DNA of 64,000 bases from Thalassobaculum fulvum. GTDB lineage: Bacteria; Pseudomonadota; Alphaproteobacteria; Thalassobaculales; Thalassobaculaceae. The translations under genes were made by a program, and so were the position numbers. The notes beneath the pieces were generated by a model, which saw nothing but the letters and a program-made list of their open reading frames with translations, was not told the origin of the DNA and did not search any database. This document shows positions 1 through 8,492 of the stretch, in pieces (the stretch's first letter is position 1; each line of letters opens with the position of its first letter). The DNA lies in NCBI RefSeq assembly GCF_014652915.1, contig NZ_BMZS01000009.1, positions 186,001-250,000 on the forward strand, read 5' to 3'.

Positions 1-802
1 GGTAGATGAAGTACATCGGCACGTCGAGCAGGTAGTCGACGTAGCGCTCGAACCCGAAGCCGTCCTCGAACACGAACGGCAGCATGCCGCAGCGGTCCGG
101 GTCGGTATCGGTCCAGACATGGCTGCGGAAGGACAGGAACCCGGAAGGCTTGCCCTCGTAGAACGGCGAGTTGGCGAACAGCGCGGTCGCCAGCGGCTGC
201 AGCGCCAGGCTGATCCGGTACTTCTCGACCATGTCGGCTTCCGACTCGAAGTCGAGATTGACCTGCACCGTGCAGGTCCGCTTCATCATGTCGATGCCGA
301 GATTGCCCTTGGTCGGCATGTACCGCTTCATGATCCCGTAGCGGCCCTTCGGCATCCAGCCGATGTCCTCGCGGGTCCATTTCGGGTCGAAGCCGAGCCC
401 GAGCATGCCGGTGCCGAGCTCGCCGCACACCTCGCGGACCTGGGCGAGGTGGGTGTGCACCTCGCTGCAGGTCTGGTGCAGGTTGTCGAGCGGTGCCCCG
501 GACAGCTCGAACTGGCCGCCCGGCTCGAGCGTGATCGCACAGCCGCCGTGGGTGAGTGCGATGGTGTTGTCGCCCTCCTTGATCGGCTCCCAGCCGAACC
601 GGGTCAGGGCGTCCAGGATGGCGCCGATGCCGTCGGAGCCCTCGTAGGGCAGCCGCTTCAGGTCGGAGAGCCGGAACGCGAACTTCTCGTGCTCGGTGCC
701 GATCCGCCAGCGATCGCGCGGCTTGACGGCGGACGAGAACCACTCGATCAGCTGCGCCTTGTCGGTGATCGGCGCGCCTTGGTCTTCGGGGGGACGGGAC
801 AT
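1..802 (-). CDS. gshA: Glutamate-cysteine ligase (partial, 3' end outside window)
   Basis: This enzyme joins glutamate and cysteine with ATP, the first step of glutathione synthesis, in the cytoplasm. About 267 N-terminal residues are visible and the frame stays open to the left edge. The [10 protein letters not shown] stretch near residues 34-43 and the later GGQFELSG and [11 protein letters not shown] motifs are typical of the plant/alphaproteobacterial GCL family rather than the enterobacterial type. The ATG at 802 begins MSRPPEDQG. It lies 14 bases downstream of the rsmE stop, so the two are probably cotranscribed. Family assignment is firm; the C-terminus cannot be seen. Confidence 0.93.
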   Translation of the reverse strand, partial: MSRPPEDQGAPITDKAQLIEWFSSAVKPRDRWRIGTEHEKFAFRLSDLKRLPYEGSDGIGAILDALTRFGWEPIKEGDNTIALTHGGCAITLEPGGQFELSGAPLDNLHQTCSEVHTHLAQVREVCGELGTGMLGLGFDPKWTREDIGWMPKGRYGIMKRYMPTKGNLGIDMMKRTCTVQVNLDFESEADMVEKYRISLALQPLATALFANSPFYEGKPSGFLSFRSHVWTDTDPDRCGMLPFVFEDGFGFERYVDYLLDVPMYFIY

Positions 803-815
803 GCGTGCTCCGCAC

Positions 816-1580
816 TCAATCGGTTGAGGTCCGCCAATCGCCGGCTACCGCCTGCCAGACGGCAAGCGCCGCCAACGCGGCGGTATCGGCACGCAGGAGC
901 CGAGGCCCCAGACCGACGGCGGTAACAAAGGGCAGCGACCGGAGGCGGTCAAGTTCCTCCTCGGCAAAGCCTCCTTCCGGTCCGATCACGAATCCGGCAC
1001 GCTGGCGCATTGCCGGCCCGGCGGCGGCCAGGGCCTCGGCGATTCCGGGCACGCCGCCGGCCGCACCGGTCTCGTCGCACAGCAGCATCGGCCGGTCGGC
1101 CGGCCACTGCTCGATCATCCGGTCCAGGGTCGTCGGCTCCCGCACTTCGGGAACGGTCAGGCGCTCCGACTGCTCGGCCGCCTCGACCGCGTTGGCGGCC
1201 AGCCGGTCGGTATTCACCCGGTCGACCATGGTGCGGCGGGTCATGATCGGCCACAGCACCGAGACGCCGAGCTCGGCGGCCTTCTGGGCGGTGAAGTCGA
1301 TGCGGGCGCGCTTGATCGGCGCGAAGGCGAGCCAGAGGTCCGGTTCCGGCCGCTGATCGCGGGTCCGGCGCTCGGCGGTCAGGGTCGCGCGGGACTTGGC
1401 GAGGCCGTCGATCCGGGCCAGCCACTCGCCGTCGCGGCCGTTGAACAGCGCCACCGCCTCGCCGGGGCCCAGCCGCAGCACGCTGCGCAGGTAGTGGGCC
1501 TGCCCGCCGTCGAGCTCGACCGCGACGCCCTCGGCCAGGGGCGCCGTGACGTACAGCCGGGTTTCGATGCCGTCCTTCAT
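816..1580 (-). CDS. rsmE: 16S rRNA m3U1498 methyltransferase RsmE
   Basis: A SPOUT-fold SAM-dependent enzyme that methylates N3 of U1498 in 16S rRNA. The protein is 254 residues, normal for the family. It has an N-terminal PUA-like part ([13 protein letters not shown], residues 29-40) and the C-terminal trefoil-knot signatures IGPEGGF (199-205) and [11 protein letters not shown] (224-234) that bind SAM. The frame is open further upstream, but the ATG at 1580 starts [11 protein letters not shown], where family members begin, and the upstream extension is low-complexity. It sits immediately upstream of gshA on the same strand. Confidence 0.93.
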   Translation of the reverse strand: MKDGIETRLYVTAPLAEGVAVELDGGQAHYLRSVLRLGPGEAVALFNGRDGEWLARIDGLAKSRATLTAERRTRDQRPEPDLWLAFAPIKRARIDFTAQKAAELGVSVLWPIMTRRTMVDRVNTDRLAANAVEAAEQSERLTVPEVREPTTLDRMIEQWPADRPMLLCDETGAAGGVPGIAEALAAAGPAMRQRAGFVIGPEGGFAEEELDRLRSLPFVTAVGLGPRLLRADTAALAALAVWQAVAGDWRTSTD

Positions 1581-1647
1581 AGCGGGGGTGTAGCGCCCGG
1601 CCCGGCCGGGGACAAGCGCGGCCCGATCCTGTCGGATCCGGCCGCCC

Positions 1648-1689
1648 GCAACTGGCCCGCTTCCTGCTGCAACTGGCCCGCTTCCTGCT
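1648..1689. repeat. Perfect tandem duplication of a 21-bp unit
   Basis: Two identical 21-base copies lie head to tail at 1648-1668 and 1669-1689, between the divergent starts of rsmE and the PilZ gene and only 12 bases before the PilZ ATG. The unit is a multiple of three. It overlaps the expected 5' leader of the PilZ gene. It could be a recent slippage event with no function or could change leader spacing. Confidence 0.85.
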
Positions 1690-1701
1690 AGTGTTTGCGA
1701 T

Positions 1702-2079
1702 ATGCGGATTCCGTTCCTGTCACGCCCCAGCACCCCGGTCGTCGAGCGTCGCCGGCAGCCCCGCCTGCGGCCGCACGGCGACAGCTACGCCCGGATCGAC
1801 GGCCGCGACTTCGCGCTCCGGAACTGGTCCGAGGACGGCCTGCTGATCGCCCCCTATGTCGGGGCGCTGGTGCCCGGCCAGCGGGCGACGCTGGCGGTGG
1901 TGATCCGGGACTGGCACGATCCCGACGGAACCCTGTGCCTGGAGAACCTCGCCGTGACCATCCTGCGTATCGACGGCCTCGGCATGGCCGTCCGGTTCCG
2001 CGGACTCGAGCGCTACAAGGCGGCCGCCCTGCGGGAACACTACCGACGCAAGAGCCGGAGCCCGAAGCGTGGCCGATAG
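1702..2079 (+). CDS. PilZ domain protein (c-di-GMP receptor-like)
   Basis: A 125-residue protein with the two PilZ signatures: an arginine-rich RRRQPRLRP at residues 16-24 and NWSEDGLLI at about 41-49, corresponding to the RxxxR and D/NxSxxG motifs that bind cyclic-di-GMP. The rest forms the expected beta-barrel pattern. No transmembrane segment or second domain is present, so it is a single-domain adaptor whose output partner is unknown. The stop overlaps the start of the following YaiI-family gene by 11 bases, indicating coupling. Confidence 0.8.
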   Translation: MRIPFLSRPSTPVVERRRQPRLRPHGDSYARIDGRDFALRNWSEDGLLIAPYVGALVPGQRATLAVVIRDWHDPDGTLCLENLAVTILRIDGLGMAVRFRGLERYKAAALREHYRRKSRSPKRGR

Positions 2080-2518
2080 CCGCCCGGAGATCTACGTCGA
2101 CGCCGATGCCTGCCCGGTGCGCGAGGAGGTGCTGCGGGTGGCCGAGCGCCACGGCCTCGTGGTGCATCTCGTCAGCAACCGCGGGTTCCGGACCACCGAC
2201 CGGCCGAACGTCCGCAACGTCCTGGTGTCCGACCGGCTCGACGCCGCCGACGACTGGATCGCCGAGCGCATCGGCCCCGGCGACGTGGCGGTGACCGGCG
2301 ACATCCCGCTGGCCGCGCGCTGCCTGGAGCGCGGCGCCCGGGTCCTCGACCACAAGGGCAAGCCGTTCACCGAGCAGGGCATCGGCATGGCGCTGGCGAT
2401 GCGCGACCTGATGAGCGACCTGCGGGCGATGGGCGAGGTCTCCGGCGGCGGGCCGGGCTTCACCAAGCAGGACCGGTCGCGCTTTCTGGAAGCCCTGGAA
2501 CGGGCGGTGCGGCCATAG
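2069..2518 (+). CDS. YaiI/YqxD family (UPF0178) protein
   Basis: A 149-residue protein beginning at a GTG that overlaps the PilZ gene. The N-terminal YVDADACPVREEV (residues 9-21), the central VSNRGFRT and SDRLDAADDWIAE, and GDVAVTGDIPLA are diagnostic of the UPF0178/YaiI family. Conserved aspartates suggest a metal-dependent PIN-like nuclease fold, but the biochemical role in bacteria is not established. Family membership is confident and function unknown. Confidence 0.88.
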   Translation: MADSRPEIYVDADACPVREEVLRVAERHGLVVHLVSNRGFRTTDRPNVRNVLVSDRLDAADDWIAERIGPGDVAVTGDIPLAARCLERGARVLDHKGKPFTEQGIGMALAMRDLMSDLRAMGEVSGGGPGFTKQDRSRFLEALERAVRP

Positions 2519-2615
2519 CGTCGCAGGGCTTGGAACGGCCTGCGCCGACGCCACCTAATCCCAGGGGGCCGTGCTCCGGCTCCCCCGGGTCGATGGGCGA
2601 TGACGGAGGCGGGCG

Positions 2616-3767
2616 ATGCGGTTGACGGTGGCACTGATGGCCCTGGCGGCCGGGGGCGCCTTGTTGACGGCGTCGCCCGGCGTCGGAGCGGCGACCCGGG
2701 CGCAGGCGAAGGCCTGCGAGCTGGTGGCCGAGGCTCGCGCGACCGGGCTGGAGCATCCCTGGGGGCTGGCATTCCTGCCGTACGGCCGGGCCCTGGTGAC
2801 CGAACGCCCGGGCCGCCTGCGCCTGGTCGACCCGTCGACCGGCTGGAGCACGGTGGTCGAGGGGACGCCCGACGTCGTCGCGCGCGGCCAGGGCGGGCTG
2901 CTGGACGTCGCCCTGCATCCGGGGTTCGCGGAGAACCGTCTGGTCTACCTGTCCTACTCGGCCGGCTATGGCGGTGGCGCCGGCACCGGGGTGGCGCGCG
3001 GCCGGCTCGTGCTGGACGCGACGCCGCCGCGGCTGGAGCGTCTGGAGACGATCTTCCGCATCAACCGGCCGAGCGGCACCACGCGGCACTTCGGGTCGCG
3101 GCTGGTGTTCGACCCCGACGGCTACCTGTTCGTGACCGTCGGCGACCGCGGCGAGGCCGAGCGCGCCCAGGACCCGGCCGACCACGCCGGCTCGGTGCTG
3201 CGGCTGCGCGACGACGGCTCGGCCCCCGCCGACAACCCGTTCGCGGGCGGTGGCGGTGCGCCCGAGGCCTGGAGCACGGGACACCGCAACCCGCAGGGCA
3301 TGGCCTGGGACCGGGAGCGCGACCGGCTGTGGGCGGTCGAGCACGGGGCCCGCGGCGGCGACGAGATCAACCTGCCGCAGCGCGGCCGCAACTACGGCTG
3401 GCCAACGATCTCCTACGGCGTGCACTACTCGGGGCTGCCGATCGGCGAGGGCACGGCGGCACCGGGCCTGGAGCAGCCGGTGTACTACTGGGATCCGTCG
3501 ATCGCGCCGTCCGGCCTGGCGGTGGTGACGGGCGACCTGTTCCCGGCGTGGCGCGGCGACCTGCTGGTCGGGGCGCTCAAGGACCAGATGCTGGTGCATC
3601 TGACGGTCGAGGGCGACCGGGTGGTCGGCGAGGAGCGGCTGTTCCGCCGGTCGTTCGGCCGCGTGCGGGACGTGCGCATGGGACCCGACGGCGCGATCTG
3701 GCTGCTGACCGACGAGCCGGACGGCAAGCTGATTCGCATCGCGCCGGCCGCCGGGACCTGCGGCTGA
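2616..3767 (+). CDS. Secreted PQQ-dependent sugar dehydrogenase (GSDH family)
   Basis: A 383-residue protein with a signal peptide (hydrophobic core about residues 3-25, ending GVGA) and a beta-propeller of the glucose/sorbosone dehydrogenase family. Typical motifs are GLEHPWGLAFLPYGRALVTE near residue 47, GGLLDVALHPGF, the GHRNPQGMAWD strip, VEHGARGGDEIN and NYGWPTISYG. Soluble members oxidise aldoses with PQQ in the periplasm, though several homologues have lost enzyme activity, so the substrate is open. A GGAGG ribosome site lies six bases before the ATG. It is preceded by about 100 bases of non-coding sequence and stands alone. Confidence 0.87.
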   Translation: MRLTVALMALAAGGALLTASPGVGAATRAQAKACELVAEARATGLEHPWGLAFLPYGRALVTERPGRLRLVDPSTGWSTVVEGTPDVVARGQGGLLDVALHPGFAENRLVYLSYSAGYGGGAGTGVARGRLVLDATPPRLERLETIFRINRPSGTTRHFGSRLVFDPDGYLFVTVGDRGEAERAQDPADHAGSVLRLRDDGSAPADNPFAGGGGAPEAWSTGHRNPQGMAWDRERDRLWAVEHGARGGDEINLPQRGRNYGWPTISYGVHYSGLPIGEGTAAPGLEQPVYYWDPSIAPSGLAVVTGDLFPAWRGDLLVGALKDQMLVHLTVEGDRVVGEERLFRRSFGRVRDVRMGPDGAIWLLTDEPDGKLIRIAPAAGTCG

Positions 3768-3842
3768 CGCCGGCCGCCCGGCCCGCCGATCCCGGCAATG
3801 CAACGTTCCCGGCGGCTGCGGTCGCCGGTTATTGATTTGTTA

Positions 3843-3859
3843 ATGTTGCGATGCAACAT
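3843..3859. promoter_or_regulatory. Short perfect inverted repeat, candidate operator
   Basis: Seven-base arms ATGTTGC and GCAACAT separated by three bases, in the unusually AT-rich intergenic stretch 3825-3862 upstream of the thioesterase-like gene. The core TTGC-N3-GCAA symmetry fits a dimeric repressor site. No matching regulator gene is adjacent. Confidence 0.35.
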
Positions 3860-3936
3860 ATCGGGCCAACAAGAGCATCCCGGGACGGAAGCGCATACCC
3901 GAGAGACGGGCTCGGTTGTACCCTGAGGAGGCTCCG

Positions 3937-4362
3937 ATGAGCCCGCTGACCCGAAGCGCCGCGGCGATCGCCGAACCGGCGGACGACATGACCCCGGCGG
4001 GAGAGCCGTCGGGCGGACGCTTCACGGTTCCGCGCAACGCCGGCACCGGCTGGCTCCGGTCGATGATGCAGGAGGCCGCCGCGGGCGTCGCGGCCCGTCT
4101 GGCCCACGGCCCGGCGCAGCCGGTCGCGATTTCGAAGATCGAGTTCCTGCAGGACATTGTCGGCGGGGACATGCTGCGCTGCGACCTCGAGGACGTGCGG
4201 TACGGCGCGACGTCGGTCACCCTGACGGTCGTCGTGTGGCTGGAGATCGGCCTCGAGCTCAGCAAGGTGACGGCGGCGACCTACACCTTCATCGCCGTTG
4301 ACGGCGACGGCCGGCCGCGGCCGGTTCACGAACCGGTCAGCGGGGTTGGTTCCGGCGATTAG
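3937..4362 (+). CDS. Hotdog-fold acyl-CoA thioesterase-like protein (YciA type)
   Basis: A 141-residue protein. Its C-terminal two thirds align by eye with YciA-type acyl-CoA thioesterases: ISKIEFLQDIVGGDMLRCD, then YGATSVTLTVVVW, then a run ending TFIAVDGDGRPRPVHEP. The usual N-terminal FGGW-type substrate loop is replaced by NAGTGW, so activity or specificity may differ. I chose the ATG at 3937 because GAGGAG lies seven bases upstream; an in-frame TTG 21 bases earlier lacks a ribosome site. It stands alone between intergenic gaps. Confidence 0.72.
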   Translation: MSPLTRSAAAIAEPADDMTPAGEPSGGRFTVPRNAGTGWLRSMMQEAAAGVAARLAHGPAQPVAISKIEFLQDIVGGDMLRCDLEDVRYGATSVTLTVVVWLEIGLELSKVTAATYTFIAVDGDGRPRPVHEPVSGVGSGD

Positions 4363-4406
4363 GCTTGCCATGATCCGGCCGCCCGCAGCCCAGCCGGAGA
4401 TGCATC

Positions 4407-4781
4407 ATGGACGCCGCCGACCTGATCCAGCACGCCGACTCGATCGCGACCTATTCACCGCCGCTGCACGACGGCACCGTCAACCGGCGGCTGGTCGAGG
4501 CCGCGGTCGGGGCCGGCGTCGAGGTGATCGAGGGGCGGCTGGAGCCGGGCGGCACCGCCAGCCGGCACAAGCACCGCGATTCATGGCAGATCATCCTGTT
4601 CCGGAAGGGCCGCGCCCGGGTCGAACTCGGTGACGAGGTGGTGCAGGAGGTCGGCCCCGGCACGGTCGTCCGGATCCCGCCGATGATGCCGCACTACGTC
4701 GAGATCCTCGGCGACGAGACCGCCGAGCTGATCGTGATCTACAGCCCGCCGCTCGGCCCGGACGGCTTCATCCCGGCCTGA
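4407..4781 (+). CDS. Small cupin-domain protein
   Basis: A 124-residue single-domain cupin. The first cupin motif is visible as GGTASRHKHRDSWQIILF (about residues 48-65) with two His residues that could hold a metal. The second is PGTVVRIPPMMPHYVEILGD (about 87-106) with one His. Such proteins include small isomerases, dioxygenases and sensors. Nothing in the neighbours (a thioesterase-like gene 5', a GNAT gene 3') gives a substrate. Confidence 0.78.
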   Translation: MDAADLIQHADSIATYSPPLHDGTVNRRLVEAAVGAGVEVIEGRLEPGGTASRHKHRDSWQIILFRKGRARVELGDEVVQEVGPGTVVRIPPMMPHYVEILGDETAELIVIYSPPLGPDGFIPA

Positions 4782-4810
4782 CGGGGCCGGCCTGACGGGA
4801 GATCGTCGCC

Positions 4811-5293
4811 ATGCCGAGTCCCGCAAGCGGGATCGCCTTCGTGCGCCTGCCGGATGTTCCGCTCGACGACCTCGTCGCGCACATGACCGATCCCCGGGTC
4901 GCGGCGCACATGCCGCTCCTCAAGCCCGGCTGGGACCGGCAGCACGCCGCCCGGTTCGTCGAGGCCAAGGAGGCGTGCTGGCGCCGCGACGGCCTCGGCC
5001 ACTGGGCGATCCTGTGCGACGGCGCCTATGTCGGCTGGGGCGGCTTCCAGAAGGAGGGCGACGACTGGGATTTCGGGCTCGTGCTGAAGCCCGACCGGTT
5101 CGGGCTCGGCATGCGGATCGCCCGGCAGGCGCTGGCGTTCGCCCGGGGCGACGGGCGGATTCCCTACGTCACCTTCCTGCTGCCGCCTTCGCGCAAGCGC
5201 CTGGGGGCCCTCGCGCGGCTCGGAGCGCGGTTCCTCGGCGAGGTCGAGTACGACGGCGTGGGATTCCTGAAGTACCGGCTCGAGACGGCGTGA
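4811..5293 (+). CDS. GNAT-family N-acetyltransferase
   Basis: A 160-residue protein with GNAT layout: an N-terminal strand-helix region that includes DPRVAAHMPLLKPGW, a central strand pair with WAILCDGAYVGWGGFQKEG, and the acetyl-CoA motif A region DRFGLGMRIARQALAFAR at about residues 96-113. It resembles the RimJ/RimL-like branch. The acceptor is not predictable. It is 29 bases after the cupin gene and convergent with the sulfotransferase that follows. Confidence 0.72.
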   Translation: MPSPASGIAFVRLPDVPLDDLVAHMTDPRVAAHMPLLKPGWDRQHAARFVEAKEACWRRDGLGHWAILCDGAYVGWGGFQKEGDDWDFGLVLKPDRFGLGMRIARQALAFARGDGRIPYVTFLLPPSRKRLGALARLGARFLGEVEYDGVGFLKYRLETA

Positions 5294-5305
5294 TGGCCGT
5301 CCAGG

Positions 5306-6028
5306 CTACCCGTAGCCCCACTTGGCGACGTCAATGCCCCATTCGCGCCCGAACCGGACGATGTCCGGCGCGAGGCGTTCGCGCAGGAAGCTCCTCTGCC
5401 CGGGCGTGAAGATCATGTCCGTGCTCAGCCGGCTCTGCGATCGATTGCTGTGCGGGAGAATGCGGACGTGATCCGAGGCAGGCAGGTCCAGCCAGGCGAG
5501 GATGCGGGAAAGCGTCGCGCTCGCCGGGTCGGTCACCTCGTCGTAGTCGAGGACTGCGAGATCGCAGCCCGGCCAGCCGGACCGAAACCGATCGAGCTGA
5601 TCGGCATAGCGGGAGAAGCATTCGATCATCGTCAGATACCGGAAGCGGTTGTCCGGGGTTACGAGGCCGTCGTCGATGTGCTGACGGATATGCGAGGCCA
5701 TCCGGTCGATCGGATTCCGGGCAATGAAGATGAACCGGAACCGGCGGCCGCTGCGGCGCATGCGCGCGGCGACGGCTTCCGGATCCGTCAGCGGCGCCTT
5801 GGTGTAGGCCGTGCTCGCCTCGAGCGCGTAGGCATGCCGCGCGGGATCGAAGTCGAACAGCGCGTCGTATTCCGCGAAGGCTTCGCAGGAAGGATCGGCT
5901 TCCCGGCAGAAGAACGCCGGCTCCTTGAGGCGGGCCGGCGCGATCATCGGATGAAGCGCAAGCGCGTCGAACACGCTGCTCGTCGCGGATTTCATGGCCC
6001 CGAGGATGATGCAATGGGCAGCGGTCAT
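5306..6028 (-). CDS. Sulfotransferase family protein
   Basis: A 240-residue PAPS-dependent sulfotransferase. The phosphosulfate loop is CIILGAMKSATSSVFDAL at residues 6-23, a heparan N-sulfotransferase-like version with Lys in the loop. The 3'-phosphate motif is FIFIARNPIDRMASHIRQH at about 101-119. The upstream extension of the frame is proline/arginine-rich and not coding-like, so I start at the ATG at 6028. A carbohydrate is the likely acceptor because a glycosyltransferase-like gene is divergent from it. Confidence 0.82.
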   Translation of the reverse strand: MTAAHCIILGAMKSATSSVFDALALHPMIAPARLKEPAFFCREADPSCEAFAEYDALFDFDPARHAYALEASTAYTKAPLTDPEAVAARMRRSGRRFRFIFIARNPIDRMASHIRQHIDDGLVTPDNRFRYLTMIECFSRYADQLDRFRSGWPGCDLAVLDYDEVTDPASATLSRILAWLDLPASDHVRILPHSNRSQSRLSTDMIFTPGQRSFLRERLAPDIVRFGREWGIDVAKWGYG

Positions 6029-6153
6029 GATGCAGGTTCTACTGTGTGCAGCCGCACGGCGACAACGCTGGGACCACGGCAGGAGGCGGTCGTGCGGAGC
6101 AGCCGATGCCGGGACGAGGCTTCGGACCGTTGAAGCGAAGGGATCGGTGTTCA

Positions 6154-7395
6154 TTGGTACGTGACGGAGCCAACCGAGGGGTGGCGCTGGTTCTCCCCTG
6201 GCTGGAGCAGGGGCTGGACAGGGACCTCTACCAGCTGGACTACCGGTGCATGCAGGCGGCCCTGGTGGACCGCGGCTATGCCGTCCGGCTGGTCGATCCG
6301 CTCGATTCCCGGAGCCTCCGGGAGGTCCTTGCGGCACCGGAGTTTCCCCTGATCCTGACGGTCCGCAGCCAGGCCAAGGATTGGCCGGTACCCGTGAGCG
6401 GCACAGCCGAGTTCCAGGCGATTCGGGACAAGACGCTGGTCACCCTGATCGGCAACCCGCCCTACTACGACGGGTCGACCGGCTTCCACGACAGCGTGTT
6501 TCGTCGAAAGCTCGCGATGCTCATGGACCACGACACGCTGGATTATGCGCACGGCGTGAACCGGTCCGGGGCCCGGCTGCTGCCGTACCGCCCCGCCTTC
6601 AACGACATCGGCCTCGAGGACGAGGCACAGTGGCTCCCGACGTCCCGGCGGCCGGTACCCATCCTGTTCGTCGGAACCTGCGACGACCCCGAACGCTTCC
6701 GGGAGGCTTGGCGGGCTCTGTTCGACCGGTTCCCGCAAGTGGTGCGCTCGATCGAGGGGGCAGCCGAACTGCTTGGCGCGACCTGCGCACTGCCGGTCGT
6801 GCGGGCCCTCGAGCGAACGACCGCCGACCTGGGTCTCGATCTCGACCTGCGAAGCAGGGCCGGGCGTCTGGCGCTCACGCTTCTCACCCGGTTCACGACC
6901 AGCCAGGCGCGCCGGCGGTTGCTTGCCCGGTTGGCGGGCTATCCGTCCCTGATCGTCACGGCCGGTGCGGTCGATCTGCAGAAGCGGCACGCGGACTGCG
7001 TCGTCGCGGGACCGATGGCCTTCGCCGGGATCCTGGACCTCATGAAGCGAACGCGCTGCCTGATCGCGTTGAACCCCAACAGCATGACCGGCGCCATCAG
7101 CGAACGCGTCACGAACGCCATGCGACGAGGTGCGGTCGTGGTCAACGCGCCGAATTCCGCGATGCAGAGATACGACGGAACCAGCGTCGGGCTGTTGGGA
7201 CCGTCGATGGAGGGCCTGACCGACTGGCTCGATGCGGCGACCGCCGGCGATCCGGTTCTCGACGATCTCGGCGAGGCGGCCGTGCGGGTCGCCGGAGCGG
7301 AGTTCCGAATGGATGACGCTATCGACGCGATACTCCGCCACGCCTCGGATCCGGCCACGTGGGACCAGCCGCAGGCAGCGAGGGTGGTGTCCTAG
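6154..7395 (+). CDS. CgeB-like / family 1_2 glycosyltransferase
   Basis: About 413 residues. The C-terminal third has the glycosyltransferase 1_2 (CgeB-type) pattern: ILDLMKRTRCLIALNPNS, then GAISERVTNAMRRGAVVVN, then a segment ending WLDAATAGDPVLDDLGEAA. The N-terminal region (VALVLPWLEQGLDRDLYQLD) is a Rossmann-like half. The start is uncertain: the frame is open from 6046, with an ATG at 6106, a TTG at 6154 and a GTG at 6181 preceded by GAGGG. Conserved-looking sequence begins at VALVLPW, so the true start is at or before 6181. It probably acts on a surface glycan together with the divergent sulfotransferase. Confidence 0.65.
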   Translation: MVRDGANRGVALVLPWLEQGLDRDLYQLDYRCMQAALVDRGYAVRLVDPLDSRSLREVLAAPEFPLILTVRSQAKDWPVPVSGTAEFQAIRDKTLVTLIGNPPYYDGSTGFHDSVFRRKLAMLMDHDTLDYAHGVNRSGARLLPYRPAFNDIGLEDEAQWLPTSRRPVPILFVGTCDDPERFREAWRALFDRFPQVVRSIEGAAELLGATCALPVVRALERTTADLGLDLDLRSRAGRLALTLLTRFTTSQARRRLLARLAGYPSLIVTAGAVDLQKRHADCVVAGPMAFAGILDLMKRTRCLIALNPNSMTGAISERVTNAMRRGAVVVNAPNSAMQRYDGTSVGLLGPSMEGLTDWLDAATAGDPVLDDLGEAAVRVAGAEFRMDDAIDAILRHASDPATWDQPQAARVVS

Positions 7396-7414
7396 GCGGC
7401 CGGAACGCCGTGCC

Positions 7415-8137
7415 TCACCGGCGCTTCAGCAGGACGTCGTAGCGGTAGTGGGCGGCATAGTACCGGGCGTTCATCGGGAGGATCGTCGCCGTCCATCCGG
7501 TCTTGGCCGAAAGCGAATGGATCTCGTCCTCGGTTCTCCAGATTCCAAGCGGACTGGCCGAATCGTTCTCGATGCCCGCGACACGGTCGCGGTCTCCGAA
7601 GAAGGCGTCGATCCGGCGCTTGTCGGGCAGATTCCCGAGGAACACGCGCTTCACCTCGACGAAGCGCTGGCGAAGCAGTTCCAGCAGCTCCTGGGCGTCA
7701 GCCGGCGGGAGGTACTGGAAGCCACCGTGGCAGACGGCCTTGGTGAAGCCCGCCGTGTCGTCCGCGTTCCGGGCGTAGTCGACGACGTCCTGCAGCCGGA
7801 ACGCCTCCTGCGGGCGCCGTACGAAGTGCCTGTTCGCCACCGTGATCAGCGTCTCGCAGAAATCGACCCCGAGGCCTCCGCCGCAGGCCGCAAAGAACTC
7901 CGTCGTCAGGGCCCCGTTGCCGCAGCAGAGATCCAGGACGCGATCCGCCGCCTCCAAGGACAACCCGCTCCGCACCGACTGGACGATCATCGCGATCTGT
8001 TCCGGCGATACCGGCGTGCCGGCGACCGTGTGCTTCACCTGTGCGTAGAAGTTGTCCGGCGCGCAGGCACGCGCATGCATCTCGTAGCTGTCCCGAACGC
8101 AAGCCCTTGCCGCTCGCCGGCTTTCCTTCGGTATCAC
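7415..8137 (-). CDS. Class I SAM-dependent methyltransferase
   Basis: About 240 residues with the SAM-binding motif I VLDLCCGNGALTTEFF followed by an acidic motif II region (GGLGVDFCETLI). It is a small-molecule or sugar methyltransferase of unknown target. The frame stays open to 8377, but that extension is not coding-like. The GTG at 8137 has a GGGGGAAG purine run just upstream, and an ATG at 8080 is another possibility. It converges on the glycosyltransferase at 6154-7395. Confidence 0.72.
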   Translation of the reverse strand: MIPKESRRAARACVRDSYEMHARACAPDNFYAQVKHTVAGTPVSPEQIAMIVQSVRSGLSLEAADRVLDLCCGNGALTTEFFAACGGGLGVDFCETLITVANRHFVRRPQEAFRLQDVVDYARNADDTAGFTKAVCHGGFQYLPPADAQELLELLRQRFVEVKRVFLGNLPDKRRIDAFFGDRDRVAGIENDSASPLGIWRTEDEIHSLSAKTGWTATILPMNARYYAAHYRYDVLLKRR

Positions 8138-8492
8138 TGCGCAGCTTCCCCCACCGCCGATCCCGGGATGCCTCGACAGCGACGCGCCGAAGCCGCTCGC
8201 CAACGGCCGGACGTGACAGCGGATCTCGAAGACATCGTCCGCGAACTGCCTGGCGTGAAACGGCGCTACCGTGCCGGGGAGCGCGGCACAGGACGGAAGT
8301 CCGTCATGCCTGAGCCCGGCGACGCCGTCCTCGGAGTTGTGTCGGACGGACGCCCCCCACCCGATCGGCTTGTCCACCCCTGACGGACGACAGGCTACCC
8401 GGACACCACACCGTTCGAAAGCCCGAATGCCGTGACGACCTCCCCGTCGCCCCTTTCGCTCGTCGGTGCCGGTGTCCGGCCTCGGGCCGGGC
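8138..8492. other. 355-base stretch without a convincing gene
   Basis: This gap separates the methyltransferase start from the allA stop. An in-frame upstream extension of the methyltransferase covers 8138-8377 but lacks family-like sequence. The right end carries a short GC hairpin (8476-8490). I see no RNA gene or repeat. Confidence 0.5.
8476..8490 (-). terminator. Possible hairpin terminator after allA
   Basis: Six-base arms CCGGCC and GGCCGG around a three-base loop, starting three bases beyond the allA stop on the minus strand. There is no U-run, so this may only be a pause or RNA-end-protecting structure. Confidence 0.3.

Noticed and set aside
2460-3803. Long minus-strand open frame over the sugar dehydrogenase
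   Set aside because: It is rich in Arg/Ala/Gly and lacks motifs. The plus-strand gene has a signal peptide and a clear propeller family signature.
8138-8377. N-terminal 80-residue extension of the methyltransferase
   Set aside because: The sequence lacks coding character and a ribosome site, while the GTG at 8137 has one.
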